Below are positions 26,382 to 35,615 of a stretch of 64,000 nucleotides of DNA, piece after piece. Where the stretch lies: assembly GCF_004001325.1 (NCBI RefSeq), contig NZ_AP018722.1, positions 2,294,001 to 2,358,000 on the forward strand, given 5' to 3'. Source of the stretch: Thiomicrorhabdus aquaedulcis. GTDB lineage: Bacteria; Pseudomonadota; Gammaproteobacteria; Thiomicrospirales; Thiomicrospiraceae. The notes under the pieces are model-generated. The model was not told the origin of the DNA and searched no databases. It saw nothing but the letters and a program-made list of their open reading frames with translations. The position numbers were made by a program, and so were the translations under genes. How positions within the stretch are numbered: position 1 is the stretch's first letter; the number at the start of each line of letters is the position of its first letter.

Positions 26382-27740
26382 TTAATTTAAATGTTCTAAA
26401 ACCCCTTGGGCGGCCACTTGGGCGCTGGCTAGGACGGCGGTGAGCAGGTAGCCGCCAGTGGGGACTTCCCAGTCGAGCATTTCGCCGGTGCAAAATACTC
26501 CTGGGCAGTGCTTGAGCATTAGGTGCTCAGTCAGCTCGCTTAACAGTACGCCGCCGGCGGTGCTAATGGCTTCATCCATGGGGCGGGGGCTTAAAATGGG
26601 CAATGGCAAGGCTTTTAGGGTGCGTGCCACGGTGGGCATGTCGTTGAGTTGGTGCGAAGTTAACACTTCGCGTAATAGACCGATTTGCACTGGATTTAAA
26701 CCAGCGCGTTTTAAAAACGAACTTAGACTCTGTTTGCCGCGCGGTTTTAACAGTTGCGCCTGCAACTGCGCGGGCGATTTGTCGGGCATAAGATCTAACC
26801 ACAACGGCAACGAGGCATTGACTAGGCCTGGTTGACTTGAGCTTGAACTTGAGTTTGAATTTAAATTTGAGTCTTGATGTTTATTCAACGCCAAAAGACT
26901 TTCGCGCAACGGAGCCGACAGCGCGTAAATGGCGCTGCCTTCTAAACCGTGTTGCGTAATCATCGCCTCGCCGAGTTTGTGCCACGCTTTTCCCGCATGA
27001 TCGGTAAAGCTTAGGGCGACATTTTTAATGGGTTGACCGGCAAATTTTTGGGCAAACACGCTGCTCCAACCCACATTAAAACCGCCATTGCTGGGCTTAA
27101 ACGGTGCCAAGGCTACGCCGCGCTGGCTTAACAACTCGGCCCACAACCCGTTAGAACCCAAACGCGCCCAACTGGCGCCGCCCAACGCCAAAACGGTGGC
27201 GTTGGGGGTAAGCGATACGTCGCGCGCCGGGGTGTGGTGTTGGTCTAAAAAGCGCAATTCGCCTTGCGCGCTCCAGCCCTGCCAACGATGGCGCATGGCA
27301 AATTGCACCCCCAATCCGCGCAACCGCGTGAGCCATGCGCGCAATAAGGGCGCGGCTTGCATGCTGGTGGGATAGACGCGCCCCGAACTGCCAATAAAGG
27401 TTTCAATGCCCAACTCACTCGCCCATTGGCGTAAACCGTTGGCGTCTAAGGTGTGCAACCACGTATTGACCACATCGCTTTGGTCGCCGTAACGGCTGAC
27501 AAACTGGTCGTACGCCTCACTGTGAGTTAAATTTAACCCCCCGCGCCCCGCTTGCAATAATTTGCGCCCCGCCGAGGGCATGGCGTCAAACACCGTAACC
27601 AATACACCTTGTTTGGCCAGGCATTCGGCGGCCATTAAACCGGCCGGGCCTGCGCCTATAATGGCCACGGTTGGGGTAAGAGCTTCACCATCATGTTGCT
27701 GTTCACGCGCGTTAATCAACTTTAACACCTTTAGACACAT
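26382..27740 (-). CDS. BaiN/HI0933-type flavoprotein (TIGR03862-like)
   Basis: This 452-residue FAD protein begins its Rossmann fold near residue 25 with VAIIGAGPAGLMAAE. It continues with GRKLLQAGRGGLNLTHSE, GSSGRVYPTS and VLALGGASWARLGSNG, and ends with the second FAD-contact region FCTGEMLDWEVPTGGYLL. These are signatures of the HI0933/BaiN family of putative NAD(P)-linked oxidoreductases. Substrate is unknown. The ATG at 27740 has a weak ribosome-binding site, so the exact start is uncertain. A palindrome variant (26821) lies in a serine/asparagine-rich insertion near residue 300. Confidence 0.88.
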   Translation of the reverse strand: MCLKVLKLINAREQQHDGEALTPTVAIIGAGPAGLMAAECLAKQGVLVTVFDAMPSAGRKLLQAGRGGLNLTHSEAYDQFVSRYGDQSDVVNTWLHTLDANGLRQWASELGIETFIGSSGRVYPTSMQAAPLLRAWLTRLRGLGVQFAMRHRWQGWSAQGELRFLDQHHTPARDVSLTPNATVLALGGASWARLGSNGLWAELLSQRGVALAPFKPSNGGFNVGWSSVFAQKFAGQPIKNVALSFTDHAGKAWHKLGEAMITQHGLEGSAIYALSAPLRESLLALNKHQDSNLNSNSSSSSSQPGLVNASLPLWLDLMPDKSPAQLQAQLLKPRGKQSLSSFLKRAGLNPVQIGLLREVLTSHQLNDMPTVARTLKALPLPILSPRPMDEAISTAGGVLLSELTEHLMLKHCPGVFCTGEMLDWEVPTGGYLLTAVLASAQVAAQGVLEHLN

Positions 27741-27993
27741 CTATTAATCGGCTTGTTTAAGGCGCAAATTTTAAGCTAAAAACACGCAATATAGATTTTA
27801 AATCGGTTTATTCAAACAATTTAACCAGGCCTGGTCAAATCGCTAAACTGCGTTTTATTTGAGACCTGTGAATAATTGAAAGGAATAAGTGGGAAATAAT
27901 GACCATCTTCTTATTTTTTATAGAAAAAATTGTTAAACCCTATTATTATCGTTTATGCGTAAAATTTAAACATCACGGGTAAACCAGCCATAG

Positions 27994-29310
27994 ATGAAAC
28001 CTCAACTAGACAATATCATTAATAGAAAGCCGCTTTACTGGCTTGCCGCGCTATTGCTGGTCGGGTATACCATTACTGTTACCGTGGTACATCAACAACT
28101 AAAAAATACCGTTATTGAAAGTAAGCTAGATGAATTAAACCAGCATATCCTCTATCAAAAATCACTACGTAAATACATCAACACTGAACTTAAGCCCGTT
28201 ATTTACAAACTACAAGAACAACAAATACTCTCTTATGATTATTTTGACCCTCATGTTCTGTCGGGTACTTTTATTGCTAGAAGCATTTATAAGATTTTTG
28301 ATGAAAACTTAGATTCCAAAAAGATCAACAGCTGGAAATATCGACTGGCTGCTAACACCCCTCGAAATCCAATCAACCAAGCAACGCCTGCTGAAATTGA
28401 ACTGCTCGATAAATTCAATAACAATCCAGATTTAATACATATCCACCAGATTGATATCGTTAATGGTGAGGAGATTCTCTACTATGCTGCACCATTTAAT
28501 CCAAATGATGCGAGTTGTTTAACGTGTCATGGTGATCCTAAGGATGCACCCAAAGGGCTTGTTGAAAAATATGGCTCGGTAAATGGCTTTTATGAAAAAA
28601 TTGGCAACATACGCGCCTTTATTTCATATCGCCTAAACCTGTCTGAAAGCATGGCTTACGCTCACAAAACCTTTATGGCTATCAGCATAATTATACTTTT
28701 CTTAGTGTTGATTTTCTTTGCCATTGCAAGCTGGGCATATTTAATAGAGCAAAAAAGAAAGCTCCTAGTTGCTCGCCAACAAGAAGAGTTGGAGTTTGTA
28801 GCTCATCATGACTTTTTGACCAAGTTAAAAAATCGTCATGGCTTAAATCGTGATTTCAAAGAGCAATTAACGGCCCTCAACAACGAAGCTCTTCATTATT
28901 CTAATCTCTGGGTGGTGATGCTCGACATCGATTTTTTCAAAGCAATCAATGATGATTTTGGTCATGACATCGGTGATATAACACTGCAAAAGTTTGGTGC
29001 CATTCTTCAAGAAGAAGTAAACACCCTTGAGCATGCCCAAGCCTACCGGCTGGGGGGAGAAGAATTTTTAATGATTATTCGAAACACCGACGCTAAAATC
29101 ATAAACGCGATTTACACAGACATTTGTGAATCATTAGCCAACATCGAGATTCAGGGCTTAGATAGAACGATTCAGCTCTCCGCTGGAGCAACCGAAGTCC
29201 AGCGTGACGAACATCAGTTTGACATTCTTAAACGAGTAGACAACGCTTTATATCAAGCCAAACAGCAAGGCAGAAATCGCCTAGTAATTATTTACAAAGG
29301 TCTCAAATAG
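27994..29310 (+). CDS. Membrane diguanylate cyclase with DUF3365 haem-c sensor domain
   Basis: This 438-residue protein has membrane segments at about 13-33 and 230-255 enclosing a periplasmic domain. Near its end is a haem c attachment motif CLTCH (175-179); with PFNPNDASCLTCHGDP context this is the DUF3365/Tll0287-like sensor fold. The cytoplasmic GGDEF domain follows (about 262-438) with LDIDFFKAIND and RLGGEEF intact, so it should make c-di-GMP. No RxxD I-site precedes GGEEF. The protein probably reports redox or gas state of the periplasm. It lies upstream of an RsbQ-PAS-GGDEF pair in an AT-rich patch. Confidence 0.9.
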   Translation: MKPQLDNIINRKPLYWLAALLLVGYTITVTVVHQQLKNTVIESKLDELNQHILYQKSLRKYINTELKPVIYKLQEQQILSYDYFDPHVLSGTFIARSIYKIFDENLDSKKINSWKYRLAANTPRNPINQATPAEIELLDKFNNNPDLIHIHQIDIVNGEEILYYAAPFNPNDASCLTCHGDPKDAPKGLVEKYGSVNGFYEKIGNIRAFISYRLNLSESMAYAHKTFMAISIIILFLVLIFFAIASWAYLIEQKRKLLVARQQEELEFVAHHDFLTKLKNRHGLNRDFKEQLTALNNEALHYSNLWVVMLDIDFFKAINDDFGHDIGDITLQKFGAILQEEVNTLEHAQAYRLGGEEFLMIIRNTDAKIINAIYTDICESLANIEIQGLDRTIQLSAGATEVQRDEHQFDILKRVDNALYQAKQQGRNRLVIIYKGLK

Positions 29311-29350
29311 ATTTTTTTATAAGCAATTTACTTTAACAACTTTAACAACT

Positions 29351-29396
29351 TTAATATTTTAATATTTTAATATTTTAATATTTTAATATTTTAATA
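29351..29396 (+). repeat. Five tandem TTAATATT octamers plus a partial sixth
   Basis: Perfect 8-bp units start at 29351, 29359, 29367, 29375 and 29383, then TTAATA. The array lies 90 bp upstream of the RsbQ-like gene start, where length changes could alter promoter geometry. Confidence 0.95.
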
Positions 29397-29486
29397 AGTT
29401 TCAAAGTCACCATTACCCTTGATTGTTTAAGAACAAGCTTAACTCGTCAATTAAAAACGCCTGTTTAACATGAGGGAAACATCACA

Positions 29487-30307
29487 ATGTCAGTTTATTT
29501 TGATCAAAAAACGATACAACACAGAAATAATGTAAATTTCATTGGAAAAGGCTCGCAAATACTTATGCTGGCTCATGGTTTTGGATGTGACCAACAAATG
29601 TGGCGATACTTAAGCCCTTTACTTGCAAACGAGTACCAATTGGTACTTTTTGATTATGTTGGCTGTGGCAAATCAGATTACACAGCATTCGACCAAACCC
29701 GCTACAACGCACTGGCGGGTTACGCACAAGATGTCCTAGATATTTGCCAAGCCTTTGAATTAAAAGATATTATTTTTGTGGGCCACTCAGTTAGCGGTAC
29801 AATAGGCATGCTAGCCGCTATACAAAATCCTGAATTTTTTTCAAAAATGGTGATGGTCTGCCCTTCGCCGTGTTTTTTAAATTTTCCACCCGAATACATG
29901 GGCGGGTTTGAGCAACAAGACTTAGAAGAGTTAATTAACTTAATGGATAAAAACTATATTGGCTGGGCCAATTTTTTAGCTCCGTTAGTTATGGGGCAAA
30001 AAAACGACTCTCGTTTGATTAAGGAACTTGAAAACAGTTTTTGCTCAACTGACCCCAATTTTGCCAAATTCTTTGCTAAAGCAACTTTTTTTCTGATTTT
30101 CGAAAAAAACTGCCCGAAGTCAATCACCCTAGTCTTATTCTGCAAAGCACAGACGATACTTTAGCCGCCGTAGAAATTGGAAAATACATGCAAAAGTCTT
30201 TACCAAACGCTACTTTAAAACTGATTGAAGCCCATGGCCACTGCTTGCATATGACCAAACCTGAGGCAGTATCATCTGCTTTAAAAACATTTATGGGCCC
30301 CCCTTAA
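29487..30307 (+). pseudogene. RsbQ/KAI2-type alpha/beta hydrolase, single frameshift
   Basis: The first 200 codons give an RsbQ-like hydrolase. HGFGCDQQMW is at 30-39, FDYVGCGKSD follows, and the nucleophile elbow GHSVSG has S101. The frame derails at the T7 run 30086-30092. One extra T restores the natural continuation: FRKKLPEV, ILQSTDDTLA (catalytic Asp) and AHGHCLHMTKPE (catalytic His), for 273 residues in total. As written the protein lacks two triad residues. RsbQ in Bacillus activates the PAS-containing phosphatase RsbP under energy stress. Here the next gene, abutting base to base, encodes a PAS-diguanylate cyclase, suggesting the same sensing logic with a c-di-GMP output. Confidence 0.88.
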
Positions 30308-31216
30308 ATGTCTATAAATACGCCTAGCACAACATTGTACAACCGATTTCCGACTTTACTCATCATTTCGGATCAGATGAATCGCAACCTGAGTTTTAGC
30401 AACGAATTTTCTAATACGCTTTTAGGCTACACGCCTGCCGAGGTCATTACCAAGAGTATTACTGACATCTTATCGAATGGCAGCATCATTTTTTTAGAAA
30501 CTTATATAGAACCTCTTTTAAAAGAACATGGGGAATGTCTTGAAGTTCAGCTAACATTCAAGCATAAACAAGGCTTACGCGTGCCATGTGTTGCTAATAT
30601 CTCTCTATTGGAAAACCATCTTTTCTGGGCGATACAGGCCACTCAAAAAAGGGACAAGCTTTACCAAGAGCTCATCAATACGCGTGACACACTCGAATTA
30701 CTCACTGAAAAACTCCGACTTGCAGCCAGAACAGACCCCCTGACTCAGCTTTTAAATCGCCGAGCTGCAATTTACGATTTAAATAAATTAATGGAACAAA
30801 ATAAAAGGCGATTTGTACCGCTTACTTTTTTATTAATTGATGTAGATTTTTTCAAAAAAATCAACGATGAACTTGGCCATACCGGCGGAGATGAGATTTT
30901 AAAGAAACTCTCAACCATTCTGCAGAAAGTATGTCGATCAATTGATATTGTGGCTAGATGGGGAGGTGAAGAGTTTTTAATTGTCCTTTACAACTCTGAA
31001 CGCTCACAAACTGCAATTTTCTGCGAAAGATTACACGAGCAAGTACAACAAATTCATATACAAAACCAAAGCGTTACTATCAGCATAGGAATTGCGCAAA
31101 CAAACAGTTCAGAAAATCTTATAGACGAAATGATTAGACTAGCAGACATCGCGCTCTATCTGGCTAAAAATAACGGCCGTAACCGTAGCGAGTTTTTTTC
31201 GCCAAAACCGACTTAA
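30308..31216 (+). CDS. PAS-GGDEF diguanylate cyclase, putative RsbQ partner
   Basis: This 302-residue cytoplasmic protein has an N-terminal PAS domain (about 10-115; FSNEFSNTLLGYTPAEVI and HKQGLRVPCVANISLL), a short coiled linker, and a GGDEF domain (about 140-300). The latter has LIDVDFFKKINDELGH and RWGGEEF. An RxxD I-site (RSID) lies exactly five residues before GGEEF, so product inhibition is expected. Its ATG begins one base after the stop of the frame-restored RsbQ-like gene, implying co-translation. In the Bacillus RsbQ-RsbP pair the hydrolase acts on the PAS domain; the same relation is inferred here. Confidence 0.92.
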   Translation: MSINTPSTTLYNRFPTLLIISDQMNRNLSFSNEFSNTLLGYTPAEVITKSITDILSNGSIIFLETYIEPLLKEHGECLEVQLTFKHKQGLRVPCVANISLLENHLFWAIQATQKRDKLYQELINTRDTLELLTEKLRLAARTDPLTQLLNRRAAIYDLNKLMEQNKRRFVPLTFLLIDVDFFKKINDELGHTGGDEILKKLSTILQKVCRSIDIVARWGGEEFLIVLYNSERSQTAIFCERLHEQVQQIHIQNQSVTISIGIAQTNSSENLIDEMIRLADIALYLAKNNGRNRSEFFSPKPT

Positions 31217-31414
31217 CATTTACCTGATCTGGCTGTTTTAAAGGCTCAAAACCACTTAATTAAAAGTGGCCTACCTTTTTCGATTGGCCGCATGATACAC
31301 AGCAATAATAATTGGGGTAATAATTGGGGTCAGAGTCAATGCCGTTAAGAAAATTAAAAATTAGAAAACCCCATTTGAACGTAACCAGATTAACCTTTCC
31401 ATGAGATATCAATA

Positions 31415-31933
31415 ATGCTTTCCCGATGTTTTTCCGCTGGTTTTAAAACAATTATTTTGCTGCTGTTGGCCGCAAATGCTTGGGCGAGTTCGGTGGATAA
31501 CACCGTGCAAAAACCGGTGATTGGCTGGATAGAAACGGTGGATTTGCCGCACCTTACCCTGCGTCTTAGCGCCAAAATTGACAGCGGCGCCGATCATTCG
31601 TCTTTGCACGCCACCGACATTACTTTGTTTACACAAAATGACCAGGCCTGGGTGCGCTTTACCACACTAAACAACACCGTGCACCAACAGCCGCTGTTGC
31701 GTATGACGCACATTAAAGCTAAACCAAATATTGCAGCCCAACCCGACACCGAACGCCCTGTGATTGCGCTCAGCGTCTGCCTAGGCTCGCAGTTGCAAAC
31801 CGTGCCGGTTAATTTGGTGAATCGTCAGGCGTTTAGCACGCCGATGTTATTGGGTCGGTCGGCGTTGCAAGCGGTGCTGATTGATTCGGCGCGGCAACAC
31901 TTAGCCCCGGCACACTGCCCAGGAGCGCGGTAA
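31415..31933 (+). CDS. Retropepsin-like putative zinc protease (PF05618 family)
   Basis: This 172-residue exported protein has a signal peptide ending NAWAS. The family core reads IGWIETVDLP then LRLSAKIDSGADHSSLHA, where the D-S-G triad corresponds to the retropepsin-like aspartate motif. C-terminal LVNRQAFSTPMLLGRSAL completes the fold. Relatives are annotated as ATP-dependent zinc proteases or RimK-associated proteins, but a proteolytic role is not well established. A palindrome variant (31641) encodes NDQAW. The stop overlaps the earP ATG by one base. Confidence 0.85.
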   Translation: MLSRCFSAGFKTIILLLLAANAWASSVDNTVQKPVIGWIETVDLPHLTLRLSAKIDSGADHSSLHATDITLFTQNDQAWVRFTTLNNTVHQQPLLRMTHIKAKPNIAAQPDTERPVIALSVCLGSQLQTVPVNLVNRQAFSTPMLLGRSALQAVLIDSARQHLAPAHCPGAR

Positions 31934-33105
31934 TGAACCCTAATACACCGCCCTTGCAATGGGATATTTTTTGTCGGGTTATTGATAACTTTGGCGACAT
32001 TGGCGTGTGCTGGCGTTTGGCGCACATTTTGCAAAACCATTATGGACAAACCGTGCGGTTGTGGGTGGATCAACCCGCTGCGCTGACGGCGTTGCACCCC
32101 AGTGTTAATGCCGCTTTAAACCAGCAATGGGTGCAAAACATTCAAGTCTGCATTTGGTCTGACCAGCCGCACTCGTTTTCGCAACAGCATTTTGCCCAAC
32201 CGCAACTGCCCCATGTGGTGATTGAGGCGTTTGGCTGTGATTTGCCCGCACCCTACGTGCTGGCCATGCAACACACTCAACCCCAACCCATTTGGATTAA
32301 CCTAGAATACTTTAGCGCCGAACCCTGGGTGGCGGGCGTGCACGGTTTGCCATCCAAACAAGCCAATGGAATGGATAAATATTTCTTTTTTCCCAGCGTT
32401 TTGCCCCACGCCGGCGGCTTAATGCGCGAAACCAATCTGCTGAGCCTGCGCGATGCGTTTATAAATCAACAAGACACTTACCAGGCCTGGTGTAAGGCTT
32501 TTAACGTGCCTTTACCGTTAAAAAACCACTTTAAAATATCGCTGTTTGCCTACCAAAACAGTGCGTTAACCGCGCTGTTTACCTTATGGGCAACCGGCTC
32601 AGAACCGGTGCAAGTCTATTTGCCGCAAGGCCAGTTCCTGCCGCTGGCGCAGGCGTATTTTGATCAACCATTGCACGCCGGGCAAACCGTGGTAACAGGC
32701 CAACTTACCCTGCATGTTTTGGCGTTTTTACCGCAAAGCGAATACGACAAACTGTTGTGGTTGTGCGACCTTAATTTTGTGCGCGGCGAAGAGTCGATGG
32801 TGCGCGCGCAATGGGCGGCCAAACCGTTTATTTGGCATATTTACCCCACCGACGACTTGGCGCATTTTGACAAATTAGCCGCCTTTTTAGAGCTCTACAC
32901 CCAAACGCTTAACCCAACGGCACGCACGGCGTTAGTCGAGTTTATGCAGCAGTGGAATCACCAAACGATTGAATCGGCTTCGTGGTCTGCCTTTAGGCAG
33001 GCCTGGCCAACGCTTACGCAACATTCGGCGGCCTGGGTGAGTTATTTAGACAATTTGGGCGAACTCACGGCAAATCTTGTCAAAATGGTGCAAAGCAAGC
33101 GCTAA
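31933..33105 (+). CDS. earP: EF-P arginine rhamnosyltransferase EarP
   Basis: EarP transfers rhamnose from dTDP-rhamnose to a conserved arginine of elongation factor P, activating it for relief of polyproline stalls. The 390-residue protein shows the family start WDIFCRVIDNFGDIGVCWRL, IEAFGCDLP, the central INLEYFSAEPWV, and C-terminal LNFVRGEESMVRAQWAAKPFIW (in part), which binds the nucleotide sugar. The efp gene follows 57 bp later with the matching arginine, confirming the pairing. A perfect palindrome at 32480 encodes YQAW. Confidence 0.96.
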   Translation: MNPNTPPLQWDIFCRVIDNFGDIGVCWRLAHILQNHYGQTVRLWVDQPAALTALHPSVNAALNQQWVQNIQVCIWSDQPHSFSQQHFAQPQLPHVVIEAFGCDLPAPYVLAMQHTQPQPIWINLEYFSAEPWVAGVHGLPSKQANGMDKYFFFPSVLPHAGGLMRETNLLSLRDAFINQQDTYQAWCKAFNVPLPLKNHFKISLFAYQNSALTALFTLWATGSEPVQVYLPQGQFLPLAQAYFDQPLHAGQTVVTGQLTLHVLAFLPQSEYDKLLWLCDLNFVRGEESMVRAQWAAKPFIWHIYPTDDLAHFDKLAAFLELYTQTLNPTARTALVEFMQQWNHQTIESASWSAFRQAWPTLTQHSAAWVSYLDNLGELTANLVKMVQSKR

Positions 33106-33162
33106 AGCAATGTATAATCAGCAAAATTTTTTTAGCAACTCAAGAAATAGGATATTCTCGCT

Positions 33163-33726
33163 ATGATGAAGACAGCACAAGAGTTTCGCGTTGGTAACGT
33201 GATTATGATTGGCAATGACCCAATGGTTATTTTAAAAGCCGAATTTAACAAATCAGGCCGTAACTCTGCCGTGGTTAAAATGAAAATGAAAAACTTGTTA
33301 AACGACAGCGCCAGCGAGCAAGTTTACAAAGCCGATGACAAGTTTGAACAAATTGTATTAGACAAAAAATCGTGTACCTACAGCTATTTTGCCGATCCAT
33401 TGTTTGTGTTTATGGACGAAGAATACAACCAATACGAAATTGAAAAAGACAACCTAGGCGATGCGGTTAACTATCTAGAAGACGGTATGAGCGACGTGTG
33501 CGAAGTAACTTTTTACGAAGGCAAGCCTATTTCTATTGAAATGCCCAGCATCATCGTTCGTGAAGTAACTTACACCGAACCTGCCGCGCGTGGCGACACG
33601 TCAGGCAAAGTGATGAAAAACGCCACCTTAAGCAGTGGGTTTGAACTGCAAGTGGCTGCGTTTATCGAAATCGGCGAAAAAATCGAAATCGACACGCGTA
33701 CTGGCGAGTTCCGTAAGCGCGCATAA
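33163..33726 (+). CDS. efp: Translation elongation factor P
   Basis: EF-P enters the ribosomal E-site and helps form bonds between consecutive prolines. The 187-residue protein has three beta-barrel domains. The loop KSGRNSAVV carries arginine at residue 33 (R32 if the second Met is the start) instead of lysine, the mark of EarP-dependent rhamnosylation, in agreement with the upstream earP. It ends [12 protein letters not shown], as is standard. A strong terminator follows at 33782. Confidence 0.98.
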   Translation: MMKTAQEFRVGNVIMIGNDPMVILKAEFNKSGRNSAVVKMKMKNLLNDSASEQVYKADDKFEQIVLDKKSCTYSYFADPLFVFMDEEYNQYEIEKDNLGDAVNYLEDGMSDVCEVTFYEGKPISIEMPSIIVREVTYTEPAARGDTSGKVMKNATLSSGFELQVAAFIEIGEKIEIDTRTGEFRKRA

Positions 33727-33781
33727 GGCTAAACACACGTTTATATTTAGTGCATCTCTAAGTGCTTAACGCTGTAAAACA

Positions 33782-33812
33782 ACAAAACCCCAGTTTTAAA
33801 CTGGGGTTTTGT
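33782..33812 (+). terminator. efp terminator
   Basis: ACAAAACCCCAG / CTGGGGTTTTGT is a perfect 12-bp stem with a TTTTAAA loop, followed by T-rich sequence. Confidence 0.9.
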
Positions 33813-33898
33813 GTTTTTAAGCCTTAACGAGACTTTGATTCATCACTTTGTCTCACTCACACCCCATACACCTCATACAACACCATAGGAAAAGCATC

Positions 33899-34252
33899 AT
33901 GCGTTTATTCACCTCACTGTTACTCACCAGCGCCTTAACCGCTGGCGCCGTGTTAAGCGGTTGCTCTAACAACACTCCCACCGCCACAGACATTGAAAAC
34001 GCCATTAAAAACGGCATGACACAAGCCATGGAGCAAGCCAAAAGCATGCCCGGCGGTGAAGCCATGAGCCAAGCGATGGCCAAGGTAGAAATTAAATCGG
34101 TCAAAATTTTAGCCTGCCAGCCCGACGACGCTAAGCTGGGCGTAAACTGCAATATCGAAACCGAAGTCAATACGCCGTTTGCTGGCCTAAAAACCACCGC
34201 CCGCACTGTGCATATGATTAAAGGTTCGGACGGCTGGGTGATTGCTGAATAA
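33899..34252 (+). CDS. Small lipoprotein of unknown function
   Basis: The 117-residue product starts at ATG 33899, with AGGAAAA just upstream. A lipobox VLSGC lies at about residues 18-22. The mature part has a helical segment rich in Met and Ala (MTQAMEQAKSMPGGEAMSQ) and a C-terminal beta-like region with two cysteines (ILACQ and GVNCN). I do not recognise a family. The ordering of a helix followed by a conserved strand pattern resembles small periplasmic DUF lipoproteins. It lies between efp and a metallopeptidase-like gene. Confidence 0.75.
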   Translation: MRLFTSLLLTSALTAGAVLSGCSNNTPTATDIENAIKNGMTQAMEQAKSMPGGEAMSQAMAKVEIKSVKILACQPDDAKLGVNCNIETEVNTPFAGLKTTARTVHMIKGSDGWVIAE

Positions 34253-34282
34253 GACGTTTACACCAAAAAGCGTCGACACGCC

Positions 34283-34798
34283 ATGAAACCCAAAGCCGCG
34301 CCCAACTATTTAGCCGGTTATGCGCCCGCACTTAGCCTGCAAATTGCCGAGCTTATCGCCGAGCAAAAACTGGCCAAAGTGCTGTTAACAAAATACCCCA
34401 AAGCGCACGCCGTGCGCACCGATCGCGCGCTGTACGATTACGTTATGGACATTAAAAACCAATTTTTACGTAAGGTAGGCACGCTTAATAAGGTGGCGTT
34501 TGACAGCAAGCTGCACATTACCCACAGCGCATTGGGCACGCACACCAGCGTATCGCGCGCCCACGGCCACACGCTGTTGGCCAAACGCGAAATTAGAGTG
34601 GCGACCGTGTTTAAAGACATGCCCGATGAATTTCTGCGCATGATTGTGGTGCACGAACTGGCTCACTCTAAAGAACACGACCACAACAAAGCGTTTTACC
34701 AACTGTGCCAACACATGCAACCCAACTACCACCAAATGGAATTTGAAGTGCGTGCGTACTTAACCTATTTGGATGCCAACGGTGCGCCGCTGTGGTGA
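34283..34798 (+). CDS. YgjP-like metal-dependent hydrolase (DUF45)
   Basis: This 171-residue cytoplasmic protein carries the gluzincin-type motif VVHELAHSKEHDHNKAF (about residues 122-138), with HELAH as metal ligands and a downstream histidine. Around residue 66-95 is the FDSKLHITHSALGTHTSVSR region typical of YgjP/DUF45 proteins. The substrate is unknown. It sits in a run of small genes on one strand, 40 bp before the DUF6172 gene. Confidence 0.85.
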   Translation: MKPKAAPNYLAGYAPALSLQIAELIAEQKLAKVLLTKYPKAHAVRTDRALYDYVMDIKNQFLRKVGTLNKVAFDSKLHITHSALGTHTSVSRAHGHTLLAKREIRVATVFKDMPDEFLRMIVVHELAHSKEHDHNKAFYQLCQHMQPNYHQMEFEVRAYLTYLDANGAPLW

Positions 34799-34838
34799 GT
34801 AATCAACAGACCCTAATTAAACTTTTATCGAGAATCCC

Positions 34839-35204
34839 ATGAAAAAAACCTTTACCCTAACATCTGAAAAAGTTCCCACTGCCCGTTTGGTCGAAGCCAT
34901 TAAGCATGATGTGCGCAAATACTTAAAACGCGAACGCGCTAAAGCCCTACCCAAAACCTTTAACTATTGGGACTTTGACTGCCGCTTTGGTGCCGATCAA
35001 GCCAGCAGCGAAGTGATTGCCGTGTCGGACATTGACCAGCACATCAACCAAGCCGAACAAACCCAAATGGCGGCGTTTTATTTAGAAATCTTAGCCAAGC
35101 CCGCCTTTAAAGAAAAAAGCGTGCCCCCTAAAAAAGCCGCCTCCCAGCAAAATGACGACGAAGACGACTACCTTGACGAAGACTATTTTGACGACGAAAA
35201 CTAA
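34839..35204 (+). CDS. DUF6172 family protein
   Basis: This 121-residue protein starts MKKTFTLT and contains RLVEAIKHDVRKYLKRERAK and NYWDFDCRFGAD, stretches I recall from the DUF6172 family. The C-terminus is strongly acidic (about 18 Asp/Glu in the last 25 residues). No catalytic motif is visible and function is unknown. A perfect palindrome lies 10 bp after the stop. Confidence 0.75.
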   Translation: MKKTFTLTSEKVPTARLVEAIKHDVRKYLKRERAKALPKTFNYWDFDCRFGADQASSEVIAVSDIDQHINQAEQTQMAAFYLEILAKPAFKEKSVPPKKAASQQNDDEDDYLDEDYFDDEN

Positions 35205-35315
35205 ACTTTTTTGACCAGGCCTGGTGATGAATAATTGGATACAGTAATGTCTAAATCTGGGGATTTTTGGATATAATAGACACCGCTGTAGCCAAAAATA
35301 TTAAAAAGGTGATGT

Positions 35316-35615
35316 ATGGTGCGCTTTCTTTTACTGGATGATACCGATGTTATGCAGTCGTTTGCAGCGCATTTACGCCGCTTGCGCGAAGCCGCCAAAT
35401 TATCGCGCGACGCACTGGCTAAACAAAGCACGGTTCCGGCCTCGACCATTAAAAAATTTGAGCTCACTGGCCAAATTTCATTGCGTCAATTACTGCTACT
35501 TTGGCAATCGCTTGACGATTTAAAGCGGCTCTACGAGCTTACCCAAAATCCAAGCTCCGCCACGCACGCCCCCCTACCCAAAACCATTGACGAGGTTTTA
35601 AAAGATGCGTTTTAA
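35316..35615 (+). CDS. XRE-type helix-turn-helix regulator, HipB-like, with hipA remnant
   Basis: This 99-residue protein has a helix-turn-helix at about residues 16-68 (AAHLRRLREAAKLSRDALAKQS then STIKKFEL). A terminal EVLKDAF resembles orphan regulators that precede hipA genes. Overlapping its stop, an ATG at 35605 opens MRFKPVHPAK and ends after 19 codons at 35664. This looks like the very start of a HipA-type kinase gene, followed by unrelated sequence. The pair therefore appears decayed, with only the DNA-binding partner left. The 35665-35858 gap has no supported gene. Confidence 0.7.
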   Translation: MVRFLLLDDTDVMQSFAAHLRRLREAAKLSRDALAKQSTVPASTIKKFELTGQISLRQLLLLWQSLDDLKRLYELTQNPSSATHAPLPKTIDEVLKDAF

